Below, in pieces: positions 41,453 to 50,600 of a stretch of 64,000 nucleotides of DNA. The DNA comes from Thalassococcus_A lentus. GTDB lineage: Bacteria > Pseudomonadota > Alphaproteobacteria > Rhodobacterales > Rhodobacteraceae. The stretch's first letter is position 1. Every line of letters begins with the position of its first letter. The notes under the pieces are model-generated. The model searched no databases and had not been told where the DNA came from. It saw only the letters and a list, made by a program, of their open reading frames with translations. The position numbers were made by a program, and so were the translations under genes. The DNA lies in NCBI RefSeq assembly GCF_028023555.1, contig NZ_JAQIOY010000007.1, positions 105,206 through 169,205 on the forward strand, given 5' to 3'.

Positions 41453-41944
41453 ATGCATGAGACTATTTCAAACGCGCTTGGCGCGGATGTCTTGCGTTTG
41501 CTGGGTGTACTCGGCTTTTTCAGCTATGTTGCCATGTACACCTGCCTGTCCCTGCGCATTCTGAACAGTGAAAGCATTCTGTATTTTGCTGGAAATATCG
41601 TTGCGGCTTCTCTAGTGCTGATTTCCCTGACACAGGACTTTAACCTTGCTTCCGCGCTGATCCAGATTTTCTGGATCGCCATCGGTATCCCGGCAATCGT
41701 TCTGCGCCTTGCAAAGCGCCGGTCTGACAAAGTCGCCGACGAAACCGCAGGCCGCAAGCGGCGCGCAGGACTCGCCGCCAGAGACGGTGTCAAAGCTATT
41801 CCAGAGAACCCAAAGGCGGCAGCAAATCGCCGCAAACCAACCGGGTCAGTATCGCCGGAACCGGCCGCACCGTGGATAGCGGAAACAGCAACCGGTCCCG
41901 CAACCACGGCAAAACACGGCTATCGGACTGGTATTGCGGGGTGA
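41453..41944 (+). CDS. Small membrane protein with CBU_0592-like domain
   Basis: 163 aa. Residues 12-90 form three hydrophobic segments (LRLLGVLGFFSYVAMYTCLSL, SILYFAGNIVAASLVLISLT, ALIQIFWIAIGIPAIVLRL) with NSESILYFAGN, similar to the CBU_0592 family. The remaining about 65 residues are polar and overlap the 3' end of the minus-strand FAD monooxygenase by 149 bp. The true stop, or a frameshift, should be checked. Starts at ATG 41453; GGAGCTAATT precedes it. Confidence 0.7.
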   Translation: MHETISNALGADVLRLLGVLGFFSYVAMYTCLSLRILNSESILYFAGNIVAASLVLISLTQDFNLASALIQIFWIAIGIPAIVLRLAKRRSDKVADETAGRKRRAGLAARDGVKAIPENPKAAANRRKPTGSVSPEPAAPWIAETATGPATTAKHGYRTGIAG

Positions 41945-42977
41945 ACATCCAGCTCATGGCCTGATAACCGCGCACATGCCAGCGTCTCGCCTGTGCATAC
42001 CAGCGCCGCGCGATCTGAACGTCTCCGCCGGCAACCTCAAGTGACCGCGCAAGCGCCAAAGCATCCAGAAGCGCCATGTTTGCGCCCTGCCCCAATTGCG
42101 GGCTGGCCCGGTGCGCGGCGTCACCAATAAAGACGGTATTCTCGTCATAGGGCCTGCGCAAAGTGCCATGGCTGTAACGGGCCATGGTCATCTGAGCGGG
42201 GTCGGTGATTTGGTTCACAAATGGCGCGAAACCCGGCCAGAGTTGCGCGGCCTCATCGCGCCACTGCTCCAAACCGTTGTCCAGCCACATCTGATAACTG
42301 TGCTGCGGCAATGACCAGAATATCGCAGCCTTTGGGCCGGATTGCCCCGGCACAGTGCCAATCGGCAGAACTCCCAGCATACGATCAGCACGGCGGTACA
42401 TCTGGCGCAGTTCATTGCGGGGCAAATCGACTTCGTCCGGCCAATCAACGGTTCCCCAAAGCGCCCCGTAAGACAGCCGCCGCGCCTTCATCGCGGACAG
42501 CGGGGACCCGGCCCCGGTGGAATCGACAATCATGTCAAATGGCCCGTAGCGCTGATCACCACAGATCAGATGCCCCGGTTCAACCGCTGTGACGGTGCTG
42601 CTCGTCACAATCTGAACACCCGCGCGCTCGGCAGTCGCAAACAATGTGTTGAACAGCGCCGCCCGGTGGATGGCCAGTCCAAACCGCGGGTCGCCCGGCG
42701 CGTCATAGCTGACATCCAGAACCGGCCGGCCCGATTGCGTCTCGTGGCCCAGCATCCTGTGAACCCGGTTGCCCTGCGCCATGGCCCCGTCCAGCGCGCC
42801 GATCCGTTCCAGCACCCGCTGGCCCACAGGTTGGATCACCAACCCCGAACCCACGGGGGCCGGGGCATCAAACTGATCGAAGATCTGAACCGAATGACCG
42901 GCCTTAGCCAAGGCCGCGCCAACGGCCAAACCACCTATGCCAGCTCCGGCAATCGCGATGTCCAGCGAACTCACCAT
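41796..42977 (-). CDS. FAD-dependent aromatic-type monooxygenase
   Basis: 393 aa from ATG 42977 (MVSSLDIAIAGAG). Class A flavin monooxygenase: FAD site AGAGIGGLAVGAALAKAG, the DG-type motif MIVDSTGAGSPL, and GDAAHRASPQLGQGANMALLDA as second FAD motif. NAD(P)H-dependent hydroxylation of an aromatic or hydrophobic ring is expected. Substrate unknown. The neighbouring ileS is divergent. Confidence 0.87.
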   Translation of the reverse strand: MVSSLDIAIAGAGIGGLAVGAALAKAGHSVQIFDQFDAPAPVGSGLVIQPVGQRVLERIGALDGAMAQGNRVHRMLGHETQSGRPVLDVSYDAPGDPRFGLAIHRAALFNTLFATAERAGVQIVTSSTVTAVEPGHLICGDQRYGPFDMIVDSTGAGSPLSAMKARRLSYGALWGTVDWPDEVDLPRNELRQMYRRADRMLGVLPIGTVPGQSGPKAAIFWSLPQHSYQMWLDNGLEQWRDEAAQLWPGFAPFVNQITDPAQMTMARYSHGTLRRPYDENTVFIGDAAHRASPQLGQGANMALLDALALARSLEVAGGDVQIARRWYAQARRWHVRGYQAMSWMFTPQYQSDSRVLPWLRDRLLFPLSTVRPVPAILTRLVCGDLLPPLGSLE

Positions 42978-43238
42978 GTCACTCGTCCTCTCTTGAACAA
43001 AGATGGCAGCGCAAACATTTCGCGCAAGAGACGTGCTGACGCAGGCAGAATGCATCCCGGCTCTGGACGCCGCCGCGCCCCGCGCCTATAAGCGGCCCAT
43101 GATGTATGCACAGGCGATCATCATTCGAATTACATGCCCGGCGCTCTGATCACACGAGCCGCCGGGACAAGGCGTATGGACCACCGCGCCGCACCTTCCC
43201 AACAGACCGAAATCCGCTGACTTTCAAGGACACAGCTT

Positions 43239-46178
43239 ATGTGCGCCGATACGCCCGACACGACTACGACCCCCGATTACAAAGAGACGCTCAGCCTGCC
43301 CAAGACGGACTTCCCGATGCGCGCCGGCCTACCCAAGCGCGAGCCCGGCTGGTTGGAACGCTGGGAAAACATTGGGATCTACGACACCCTGCGCGCCAAG
43401 GAAGGCCGCAAACCTTTTGTGCTGCATGACGGCCCGCCCTACGCCAACGGACACCTGCACATCGGCCACGCGCTGAACAAGGTGCTCAAGGACATGGTGG
43501 TGCGCTCACAGCAGATGATGGGCCATGACGCCCGCTACATTCCCGGTTGGGATTGTCACGGTCTGCCGATCGAATGGAAAATCGAAGAGCAGTACCGCAC
43601 CAAGGGCCTGGACAAGGACTCTGTCCCGGTTATCGATTTCCGTCAGGAGTGCCGCAAGTTTGCCGAAGGCTGGATCGACGTTCAGCGTGAGGAATTCAAG
43701 CGACTGGGCGTGACTGGCAATTGGCCTGATCCTTATCTGACCATGAATTTCCACGCCGAGCGCGTGATCGCCGAAGAGTTCATGAAATTCCTGATGAACG
43801 GCACACTCTATCAGGGCTCCAAGCCTGTGATGTGGTCACCTGTTGAAGAAACCGCACTGGCCGAAGCCGAGGTGGAATATCACGACAAGGACAGCTTCAC
43901 GATCTGGGTGAAATTCAAGGTCGTCGGAACTGGCGACGCGACACTGGATAGTGCGCAGGTTGTGATCTGGACCACCACGCCTTGGACAATCCCGTCCAAC
44001 AAGGCTGTCGTGTATGGCGCAGATTTTTCCTACGGCCTGTATGAAATCACCGGCCGCCCAGAAGAGTGCTGGGCCAACATTGGCGATCGCTATATCATCG
44101 CAGACAAGCTGGCAGCAGATGTTCTCGGCCGTGCGCGCTTGGAAGAAGGCATGTATCGCCGCCTTTGCGATGTCACGCAGGACGATCTGTCGAAAATCAC
44201 GCTGCAGCATCCTTTGGCGGGTGCCGATGGCGCAAACGGAGAATGGGACGATATCCGCGATTTTCGCGCTGCCGATTTCGTCACCGACGAAGAAGGCACC
44301 GGCTTTGTGCACTGCGCGCCATCGCACGGGATGGAGGAATTTGAGCTCTATCGCGATCTGGGCATGCTGGAACAGGTCATCACCTACAACGTGATGGATG
44401 ATGGCAGCTTCCGAGAAGATCTGCCGTTCTTTGGTGGCAAACACATTCTGCGCTCCAAGCCCAAAAAGGGTGACTGGGAAGGCGACGCAAACGCGGCCGT
44501 CATCGCCAAACTGACCGAAGTCGGCGGCCTTCTGGCCCGCGGGAAAATCAAGCACAGCTATCCACACAGCTGGCGTTCCAAAGCTCCGGTAATCTACCGC
44601 AACACACCGCAGTGGTTCGCAGCCATCGACCGCCCCGTGGGCGACGGTCAGGACGAATACGGCCAAACGATCCGCGAACGCGCGCTGACATCCATCGACA
44701 AACTGGTTGAATGGACCCCGCAGACCGGACGCAATCGTCTGTATTCGATGATCGAAGCACGCCCCGACTGGGTTCTGTCACGCCAGCGCGCTTGGGGCGT
44801 TCCGCTGACCTGCTTTACCAAGAAAGGCGCATTGCCAACGGATGATGATTTCCTGCTGCGCAATGACGAAGTAAACGCCCGCGTCGCCGAAGCCTTTGAG
44901 GCCGAGGGTGCAGACGCATGGTACAAGGAAGGCGCAAAGGAACGTTTCCTTGGCAACGTGGTGAACCCGGACGACTATGAGCAGGTCTTTGACATCCTCG
45001 ACGTGTGGTTCGACAGCGGCTCGACCCATGCCTTTGTTCTGCGCGACCGCGAAGACGGCTCAGAGGATGGTATCGCGGATCTGTATCTGGAAGGCACCGA
45101 TCAGCACCGCGGCTGGTTCCACAGCTCGATGTTGCAGGCCTGCGGCACCAAGGGGCGCGCGCCTTATCGCGGCGTTCTGACCCACGGCTTTACGCTGGAC
45201 GAGAAGGGCAACAAGATGTCCAAATCGCTCGGCAATACCGTGGCACCAGAAGAGGTGATCAAGCAATATGGCGCAGATATTCTGCGGCTCTGGGTAGCGC
45301 AGTCCGATTATACCGCTGACCTGCGCATCGGCCCTGAGATCCTGAAAGGTGTGGCCGACGGATATCGTCGTTTGCGCAACACCATGCGCTATATGCTCGG
45401 CGCCCTGTCGCACTTTACCGAAGAGGATCGTGTGGAGCCGGCGGACATGCCGGAGCTGGAACGCTATATTCTGCACCGCCTCGCCGAGCTCGATAAAGTC
45501 GTGCGCACTGGCTATGCGGCCTATGACTTCCAGGGTGTCTACCAGCAGGTGTTCAACTTCTGCACATTGGAACTGTCGGCCTTCTACTTCGACATCCGCA
45601 AAGACGCGCTCTACTGCGACGGGAATACCGACCGTCGCCGCGCGGCGCGCACGGTCATGGACCTGCTGTTCCATCGCCTTACAACATGGTTGGCACCGGT
45701 CCTGGTCTTCACGATGGAAGAAGTCTGGCTGGAACGGTTCCCGGGCGACAACAGTTCGGTGCATCTGGTGGACATCCCCGAAACGCCGCAGGCGTGGCTG
45801 GATGAAACACTGGCCGCCAAATGGCGCGATGTGCGCCGGGCCCGTCGGGCGGTAACCGCAGCGCTGGAAGTCCAGCGAACAAACAAGGTGATCGGTGCAT
45901 CACTTGAGGCTGCCCCCGTCGTCCATATCGACAACGCCGAATTGTTGGCCGCGCTGCAATCGGTGCCGTTCGAAGACATCTGCATCACATCGGACATCAC
46001 GTTGACCGCTGATCCGGCTCCAGAGGACGCATTCCGCATGCCGGAAACGCAGGAAATCGGCGTGATCTTTGAGCAGGCCGACGGTGAAAAATGCCAGCGC
46101 TGCTGGAAGATTCTGCCAGATGTCGGCACGCACAGCCACGCGGGCACCTGCGGACGCTGTAACGACGCACTGGGCTAA
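43239..46178 (+). CDS. ileS: Isoleucyl-tRNA synthetase
   Basis: 979 aa. HIGH motif in PPYANGHLHIGHALNKVL, KMSKS in GNKMSKSLGNTVAPEEV, class Ia editing domain in between, and a C-terminal zinc site CQRCWKILPDVG...CGRCNDAL. ATG 43239. Essential for charging tRNA-Ile. Followed by a strong terminator. Confidence 0.97.
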   Translation: MCADTPDTTTTPDYKETLSLPKTDFPMRAGLPKREPGWLERWENIGIYDTLRAKEGRKPFVLHDGPPYANGHLHIGHALNKVLKDMVVRSQQMMGHDARYIPGWDCHGLPIEWKIEEQYRTKGLDKDSVPVIDFRQECRKFAEGWIDVQREEFKRLGVTGNWPDPYLTMNFHAERVIAEEFMKFLMNGTLYQGSKPVMWSPVEETALAEAEVEYHDKDSFTIWVKFKVVGTGDATLDSAQVVIWTTTPWTIPSNKAVVYGADFSYGLYEITGRPEECWANIGDRYIIADKLAADVLGRARLEEGMYRRLCDVTQDDLSKITLQHPLAGADGANGEWDDIRDFRAADFVTDEEGTGFVHCAPSHGMEEFELYRDLGMLEQVITYNVMDDGSFREDLPFFGGKHILRSKPKKGDWEGDANAAVIAKLTEVGGLLARGKIKHSYPHSWRSKAPVIYRNTPQWFAAIDRPVGDGQDEYGQTIRERALTSIDKLVEWTPQTGRNRLYSMIEARPDWVLSRQRAWGVPLTCFTKKGALPTDDDFLLRNDEVNARVAEAFEAEGADAWYKEGAKERFLGNVVNPDDYEQVFDILDVWFDSGSTHAFVLRDREDGSEDGIADLYLEGTDQHRGWFHSSMLQACGTKGRAPYRGVLTHGFTLDEKGNKMSKSLGNTVAPEEVIKQYGADILRLWVAQSDYTADLRIGPEILKGVADGYRRLRNTMRYMLGALSHFTEEDRVEPADMPELERYILHRLAELDKVVRTGYAAYDFQGVYQQVFNFCTLELSAFYFDIRKDALYCDGNTDRRRAARTVMDLLFHRLTTWLAPVLVFTMEEVWLERFPGDNSSVHLVDIPETPQAWLDETLAAKWRDVRRARRAVTAALEVQRTNKVIGASLEAAPVVHIDNAELLAALQSVPFEDICITSDITLTADPAPEDAFRMPETQEIGVIFEQADGEKCQRCWKILPDVGTHSHAGTCGRCNDALG

Positions 46179-46190
46179 ACCCAAAAAATT

Positions 46191-46224
46191 GCGGGAAACC
46201 AAAAGCTTGGTTTCCCGCTTTTCT
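46191..46224 (+). terminator. Rho-independent terminator of ileS
   Basis: Perfect 12-bp stem GCGGGAAACCAA (46191-46202) and TTGGTTTCCCGC (46207-46218), loop AAGC, followed by TTTTCT. It starts 13 bp after the ileS stop. Confidence 0.9.
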
Positions 46225-46291
46225 ACAACGCTTGGCGCAACGCGTCTTTTGCAATTACGCTGATTGGGTATTTGCAAAAGAGGAGTGTGTT

Positions 46292-46786
46292 ATGCGTCGG
46301 CGTATTTTTCTTTTTTCATCAATTGCAGCAGCCGGATTGGCCGGTTGCGCTGCAGGGCCAGACAGTTTTTCCATGGCCCCCAACTCTACCCTGATCGTGG
46401 TCCGCCATGCAGACCGAAAAGACGAAGATTTGACAGCCGCTGGCCGCGCAAGGGCACGCGCGCTCGTCAAGGCATTGGACGGCATGAAACTGGACGCGAT
46501 CTATTCGCCGGGGATCAAACGAAACCTCGACACTGCCATGCCCCTGTCCAAGGCCCGGAGCCTACCAATCACCCGCCGCCCACAAGAAGCACCAACCGCA
46601 CCCTTGGTCACAGAAGGCGCGGGCAAAACGGTGATTTGGGTGGGCAACAAAGGCAACATCGCCCAGATCTGGGAGGATCTGCGCCTGACAGACCCTGCCC
46701 CGCTGGAGTATGGCGATCTGTTCATTGTGCGGTCAGACGCAACCGGAGCGGTCACGATCGAACGAAGGCGTTTTGGCGCGAGTTGA
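46292..46786 (+). CDS. Histidine-phosphatase-fold lipoprotein, second catalytic His apparently lost
   Basis: 164 aa from ATG 46292 (AAAGAGGAGTGTGTT upstream). Lipoprotein signal: RRRIFLFSSIAAAGLAGC with lipobox LAGC (Cys at residue 19). The phosphoglycerate-mutase-like catalytic motif is LIVVRHADRKDED (residues 34-46). The usual second-His block (vGHsNt) reads VIWVGNKGNIAQI, so His is replaced by Asn. It may bind phosphate groups without turnover, or use an alternative residue. Start of a single-gene unit after ileS. Confidence 0.75.
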   Translation: MRRRIFLFSSIAAAGLAGCAAGPDSFSMAPNSTLIVVRHADRKDEDLTAAGRARARALVKALDGMKLDAIYSPGIKRNLDTAMPLSKARSLPITRRPQEAPTAPLVTEGAGKTVIWVGNKGNIAQIWEDLRLTDPAPLEYGDLFIVRSDATGAVTIERRRFGAS

Positions 46787-46826
46787 TCCAGCGCTTGAGG
46801 GATAAACCTTCACGCTCTTGCTGCGT

Positions 46827-47759
46827 TCATTCCACCCAGCGGCAGTAACGCTTACCGTTGATCGTGGTGCAGACTTCGTTTTGGCCCTTTTGCTTGGCCC
46901 ATGTCATCATACGGGTAAGCTTTCTGTCCGCGCGCGCCTGCATTTCCAGTTCTTTCTGGCGTTCAAGATGCTTTTGACGGCGCATTTCCGCAACGGCCTC
47001 TGTGTGGGATTTGGACGGGGACACATTTGGGCTGTCGGTCAAGGCGCGCAGGTCTTCGACATTCAGGCGTGCCACCACTTGCGCGATGTCAGATTTGGTG
47101 GCGGCCGCATCGATGTAAATCTCGATTTCATCTGCGATTTCACCTTTCAGGCGGATCACACCTTCTGGTGCCTTGCGAGATGTGATGTTTCGGAACGAAA
47201 CCCCGCGATGGACCATTTCGATCTGGCCACGTGTGCGACCCTCGTGGCTGTCCATGGTGAGCATGCCAAAAATGCCTGAATTCGTGCGCGTATCTTTGAA
47301 CTGCGCATGAACAATCAAGACCTTGTCACCACGAACGAAAACGCGCCGTGCCTTGGCTTTCTTGGCGTTCCGAACTTTGCCCTTGGCCATGCCCACGGCT
47401 TTGTCGAGCAGGAAGACCGGGTGCTTTTCTATCTCTTGTTGCATTTCCTGAAACTCAGCAGGAACCGGCGTGGGCTGACCTTTCATCACGGCCTGATACT
47501 CCGGCGTCCATTCTACTTCTGTCCACCCGGCGGGCGCGGGCGGCAGATAGTCCCGCATGGGTTTGTCACGGCGCAATTCACGCTCTGCACGCATCGCCGC
47601 TTCCCGTCCACGCTGGGCAAAGCTTTCGGCCCAATCGCCAACCGTGAATTGACCCGGGGATTTGCCCGCCATTGTCGATTGGGTGATATAGTCGGTTGCT
47701 CCCAGCGCCAAAAAACTCAGCACGATAAAGCCCAGAACACTCATAATGACGTTTTTCAC
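46827..47759 (-). CDS. Membrane-anchored protein of unknown function
   Basis: 310 aa from GTG 47759, which has AAAAGGAGAGTTGCG upstream; an ATG at 47795 lies before this ribosome-binding site. One transmembrane segment near the N-terminus (VLGFIVLSFLALGATDYIT), then an exported part. The middle contains VFVRGDKVLIVHAQFKDT and IFGMLTMDS, and a charged helical stretch (RRQKHLERQKELEMQARADRK) is followed by CTTINGKRYCRWVE. Two Cys at the end could form a disulfide. No characterised family recognised. Confidence 0.75.
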   Translation of the reverse strand: MKNVIMSVLGFIVLSFLALGATDYITQSTMAGKSPGQFTVGDWAESFAQRGREAAMRAERELRRDKPMRDYLPPAPAGWTEVEWTPEYQAVMKGQPTPVPAEFQEMQQEIEKHPVFLLDKAVGMAKGKVRNAKKAKARRVFVRGDKVLIVHAQFKDTRTNSGIFGMLTMDSHEGRTRGQIEMVHRGVSFRNITSRKAPEGVIRLKGEIADEIEIYIDAAATKSDIAQVVARLNVEDLRALTDSPNVSPSKSHTEAVAEMRRQKHLERQKELEMQARADRKLTRMMTWAKQKGQNEVCTTINGKRYCRWVE

Positions 47760-48013
47760 CGCAACTCTCCTTTTGCGTGTCTTGCGCACAACCAAACAGG
47801 CAAACCGGGCAGAAACTGGGCCTCCATTCGGCGATTTGGCGAAAATCCGTTAACAATCCACCCAAATCTTTGGGGATTGCGTTGCGATTTGCGGCGGTTT
47901 CACGCTGATTTGCTTGCTCTGAGGTCTTCCCCCTCAAACGGCGCGGGCCTATAAGGGCGTCGGTTCGGACATCGGGGAGTCGCGGACCCATCGAGTTATG
48001 AGGCAGGGCACAT

Positions 48014-49060
48014 ATGTTGGGATTGGATAAACTGCTGGGCATGTTCTCTTCGGACATGGCCATCGACCTTGGGACAGCGAACACGCTGGTCTATGTGAAA
48101 GGTCGCGGGGTTATCCTTTCTGAACCCTCAGTGGTCGCCTATCACGTTAAAGACGGCCAAAAGAAAGTTCTGGCTGTCGGCGAAGACGCCAAGCTGATGC
48201 TTGGCCGGACACCCGGCAGCATTGAGGCGATCCGCCCCATGCGCGAAGGCGTTATCGCCGATTTCGACACCGCCGAAGCGATGATCAAGGAATTCATTCG
48301 CAAGGTGCACAAGCGGTCCACCTTTTCCAAACCAAAGGTCATCGTCTGCGTGCCGCATGGTGCTACGCCGGTTGAAAAGCGCGCCATCCGTCAATCTGTT
48401 CTGTCTGCCGGAGCGCGCAAGGCCGGGCTGATTTCCGAACCCATCGCCGCCGCGATCGGTGCGGGAATGCCGATCACCGATCCAACCGGCAACATGGTCG
48501 TCGATATCGGCGGCGGTACAACCGAAGTGGCCGTTCTATCGCTGGGTGATATCGTTTACGCCCGCTCGGTTCGTGTCGGTGGCGACCGGATGGACGAAGC
48601 CATCATCAACTATCTGCGCCGCCAGCAAAACCTGTTGGTTGGTGAAAGCACGGCCGAACGGATCAAGACCTCGATTGGCACAGCCCGGATGCCCGACGAC
48701 GGCCGCGGCTCGTCGATGCAAATCCGCGGTCGCGACTTGCTGAATGGTGTGCCCAAGGAAACCGAGATCAGTCAGGCCCAGGTGGCCGAAGCTTTGTCAG
48801 AGCCGGTGCAGGCCATCTGCGAGGCGGTGATGACCGCGTTGGAATCCACGCCGCCGGATCTGGCCGCAGACATTGTTGACCGCGGCGTAATGCTGACCGG
48901 CGGTGGCGCTCTGCTGGGCGATTTGGATCTGGCCCTGCGCGAACAAACCGGTCTGGCCGTGTCCATCGCCGACGAGTCGCTGAACTGCGTGGCGCTTGGT
49001 ACCGGCAAGGCGCTTGAGTACGAAAAACAACTTCGCCACGCCATCGACTACGACAGCTAA
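48014..49060 (+). CDS. mreB: Rod shape-determining protein MreB
   Basis: 348 aa actin-like protein. Phosphate-1 motif IDLGTANTLVYVKGRG, phosphate-2 VVDIGGGTTEVAVLSL and adenosine motif GVMLTGGGALLGDLDLAL are intact. ATG 48014. First gene of the shape cluster. A terminator-like hairpin follows before mreC, which would allow MreB excess over MreCD. Confidence 0.97.
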   Translation: MLGLDKLLGMFSSDMAIDLGTANTLVYVKGRGVILSEPSVVAYHVKDGQKKVLAVGEDAKLMLGRTPGSIEAIRPMREGVIADFDTAEAMIKEFIRKVHKRSTFSKPKVIVCVPHGATPVEKRAIRQSVLSAGARKAGLISEPIAAAIGAGMPITDPTGNMVVDIGGGTTEVAVLSLGDIVYARSVRVGGDRMDEAIINYLRRQQNLLVGESTAERIKTSIGTARMPDDGRGSSMQIRGRDLLNGVPKETEISQAQVAEALSEPVQAICEAVMTALESTPPDLAADIVDRGVMLTGGGALLGDLDLALREQTGLAVSIADESLNCVALGTGKALEYEKQLRHAIDYDS

Positions 49061-49063
49061 GAC

Positions 49064-49090
49064 CCGGCAGCCCCGCACTGCCGGAGTTTT
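49064..49090 (+). terminator. Terminator/attenuator after mreB
   Basis: CCGGCAG (49064-49070) pairs with CTGCCGG (49078-49084) around a 7-nt loop, then AGTTTT. A second hairpin TCTGCCAT-TTT-ATGGCAGA (49098-49116) follows 25 bp before mreC. Confidence 0.6.
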
Positions 49091-49141
49091 GTACAAATCT
49101 GCCATTTTATGGCAGAGAGTGCGAAATGATACGGAGGAGCC

Positions 49142-50068
49142 GTGGCTCAGGATCGCAGCACAGCCGATGAATTCACCGGCCCGCTGAAGCGTTTGCTTCT
49201 GGCGATACTCGTGCTTGCCCTGACCGGTATTTTCCTTTTGTGGCGTATCGACAGCCCCCGCGTGGAACGCTTTCGAGCACAGGTCGTGGACGCTGTGGTC
49301 CCCAACATGGATTGGGCCATGGCCCCTGTGACCGGCGCCGTGAACATCCTGCGCGATTTCCAAAGCTACCAGAAAATCTACGAACAAAACCAAGAACTGC
49401 GCCGCGAGCTGCGCCAAATGACAGCCTGGAAAGAAGCGGCCTTGCAGTTGGAGCAGGAAAACGCCCGGCTGCGTGATCTGAACAACGTCCAGATTGATCC
49501 GCGCCTGACTTACATCACCGGCGTTGTTCTCGCCGACAGCGGCTCACCTTTCCGGCAAACGGTCTTGATCAATGTGGGCGGCAGGGACGGCATTGTTGAC
49601 GGATGGGCAACAATGGATGGGATCGGGCTGGTCGGGCGCGTTTCCGGTGTCGGGGCCAATACCTCACGGGTGGTTTTGCTGACCGATCCGGCCAGCCGTA
49701 TCCCGGTTGAAATTCAGCCTTCAGGCCAAAGGGCGCTTGTCGTAGGTGACAACACCGCAGCGCCACCTGTCGATTTTCTCGAAAACCCGGATCAGGTCCG
49801 CGCCGGAGACCGCATCCTGACCTCTGGCGATGGCGAAGTCTTTCCACCCGGGCTCTTGGTTGGATCGGTTGCCGAAGACCCCGGCGGGCGTTTGCGCGTT
49901 CGACTTGCGGCAGACTACGAGCGTCTGGAATTTCTGCGCGTCCTGCGCGATCACGGTGCTCGCCGCGTATCGGCCCCCAGCGCTCTGATCCTGCCCCAAG
50001 AACTGCCGGACGCGGGTATCACGGACGCTGAGGACAGTCCCGAGGACGAAAGCAGCGGCGATGGCTGA
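49142..50068 (+). CDS. mreC: Rod shape-determining protein MreC
   Basis: 308 aa from GTG 49142 (GATACGGAGGAGCC upstream). Single transmembrane segment (LLLAILVLALTGIFLLW), then a coiled coil (YEQNQELRRELRQMTAWKE) and the MreC beta domain with GRDGIVDGWATMDGIGLVG and DPASRIPVEIQPSGQRALV. Periplasmic scaffold of the elongasome. Overlaps mreD by 8 nt. Confidence 0.95.
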   Translation: MAQDRSTADEFTGPLKRLLLAILVLALTGIFLLWRIDSPRVERFRAQVVDAVVPNMDWAMAPVTGAVNILRDFQSYQKIYEQNQELRRELRQMTAWKEAALQLEQENARLRDLNNVQIDPRLTYITGVVLADSGSPFRQTVLINVGGRDGIVDGWATMDGIGLVGRVSGVGANTSRVVLLTDPASRIPVEIQPSGQRALVVGDNTAAPPVDFLENPDQVRAGDRILTSGDGEVFPPGLLVGSVAEDPGGRLRVRLAADYERLEFLRVLRDHGARRVSAPSALILPQELPDAGITDAEDSPEDESSGDG

Positions 50069-50600
50069 GCGCACGGCAACGCGGCTTTGGGGCATGCGGG
50101 CAGCCTATCTTGGCCTGACCTTGTTGATCCTGTTTTCATTGCTCTTGCCGCTCAGTCTTGTTCCGAACCGGATCGCACCGCCGGATGTGTTGGTTGCGCT
50201 GACCTTTGCATGGGCGCTGCGCAGGCCGGATTTTGTACCGGCACTCTCAATTGCCGCGGCTGTCCTGCTCGCGGATTTGCTGCTGGGGCGTCCGCCGGGT
50301 CTTTGGGCTGTTTTGGTTTTGTTGGCCGCCGAATGGCTGAAATCCCAAGACCGGCGCTTGCGGGAAAACACGTTCTTTGCCGAATGGCTGACCGTCGCGG
50401 TTGCCTTAATGGCGATCACGATCCTGTATCGTTTGGTGCTCGGGGTCTTGATTGTCGAGCGTGGAACGCTTTTCCTTATGACCATGCAATTTGCACTGAC
50501 AGTCATGGTCTATCCGATTGTAACAGCGCTGAGCGCGCTGCTCTTTGGTGTGCGCAAAAGTGCTCCGGGTGAATATGATCCTGTGGGACGGTCACTATGA
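50061..50600 (+). CDS. mreD: Rod shape-determining protein MreD
   Basis: 179 aa integral membrane protein with about five hydrophobic segments (LTLLILFSLLLPLSLV, ALTFAWALRRPDFVPALS, AAAVLLADLLLGRPPGLWAVL). GRPPGLWA is typical of MreD. Overlaps both mreC and mrdA, so tightly coupled. Confidence 0.92.
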   Translation: MAERTATRLWGMRAAYLGLTLLILFSLLLPLSLVPNRIAPPDVLVALTFAWALRRPDFVPALSIAAAVLLADLLLGRPPGLWAVLVLLAAEWLKSQDRRLRENTFFAEWLTVAVALMAITILYRLVLGVLIVERGTLFLMTMQFALTVMVYPIVTALSALLFGVRKSAPGEYDPVGRSL

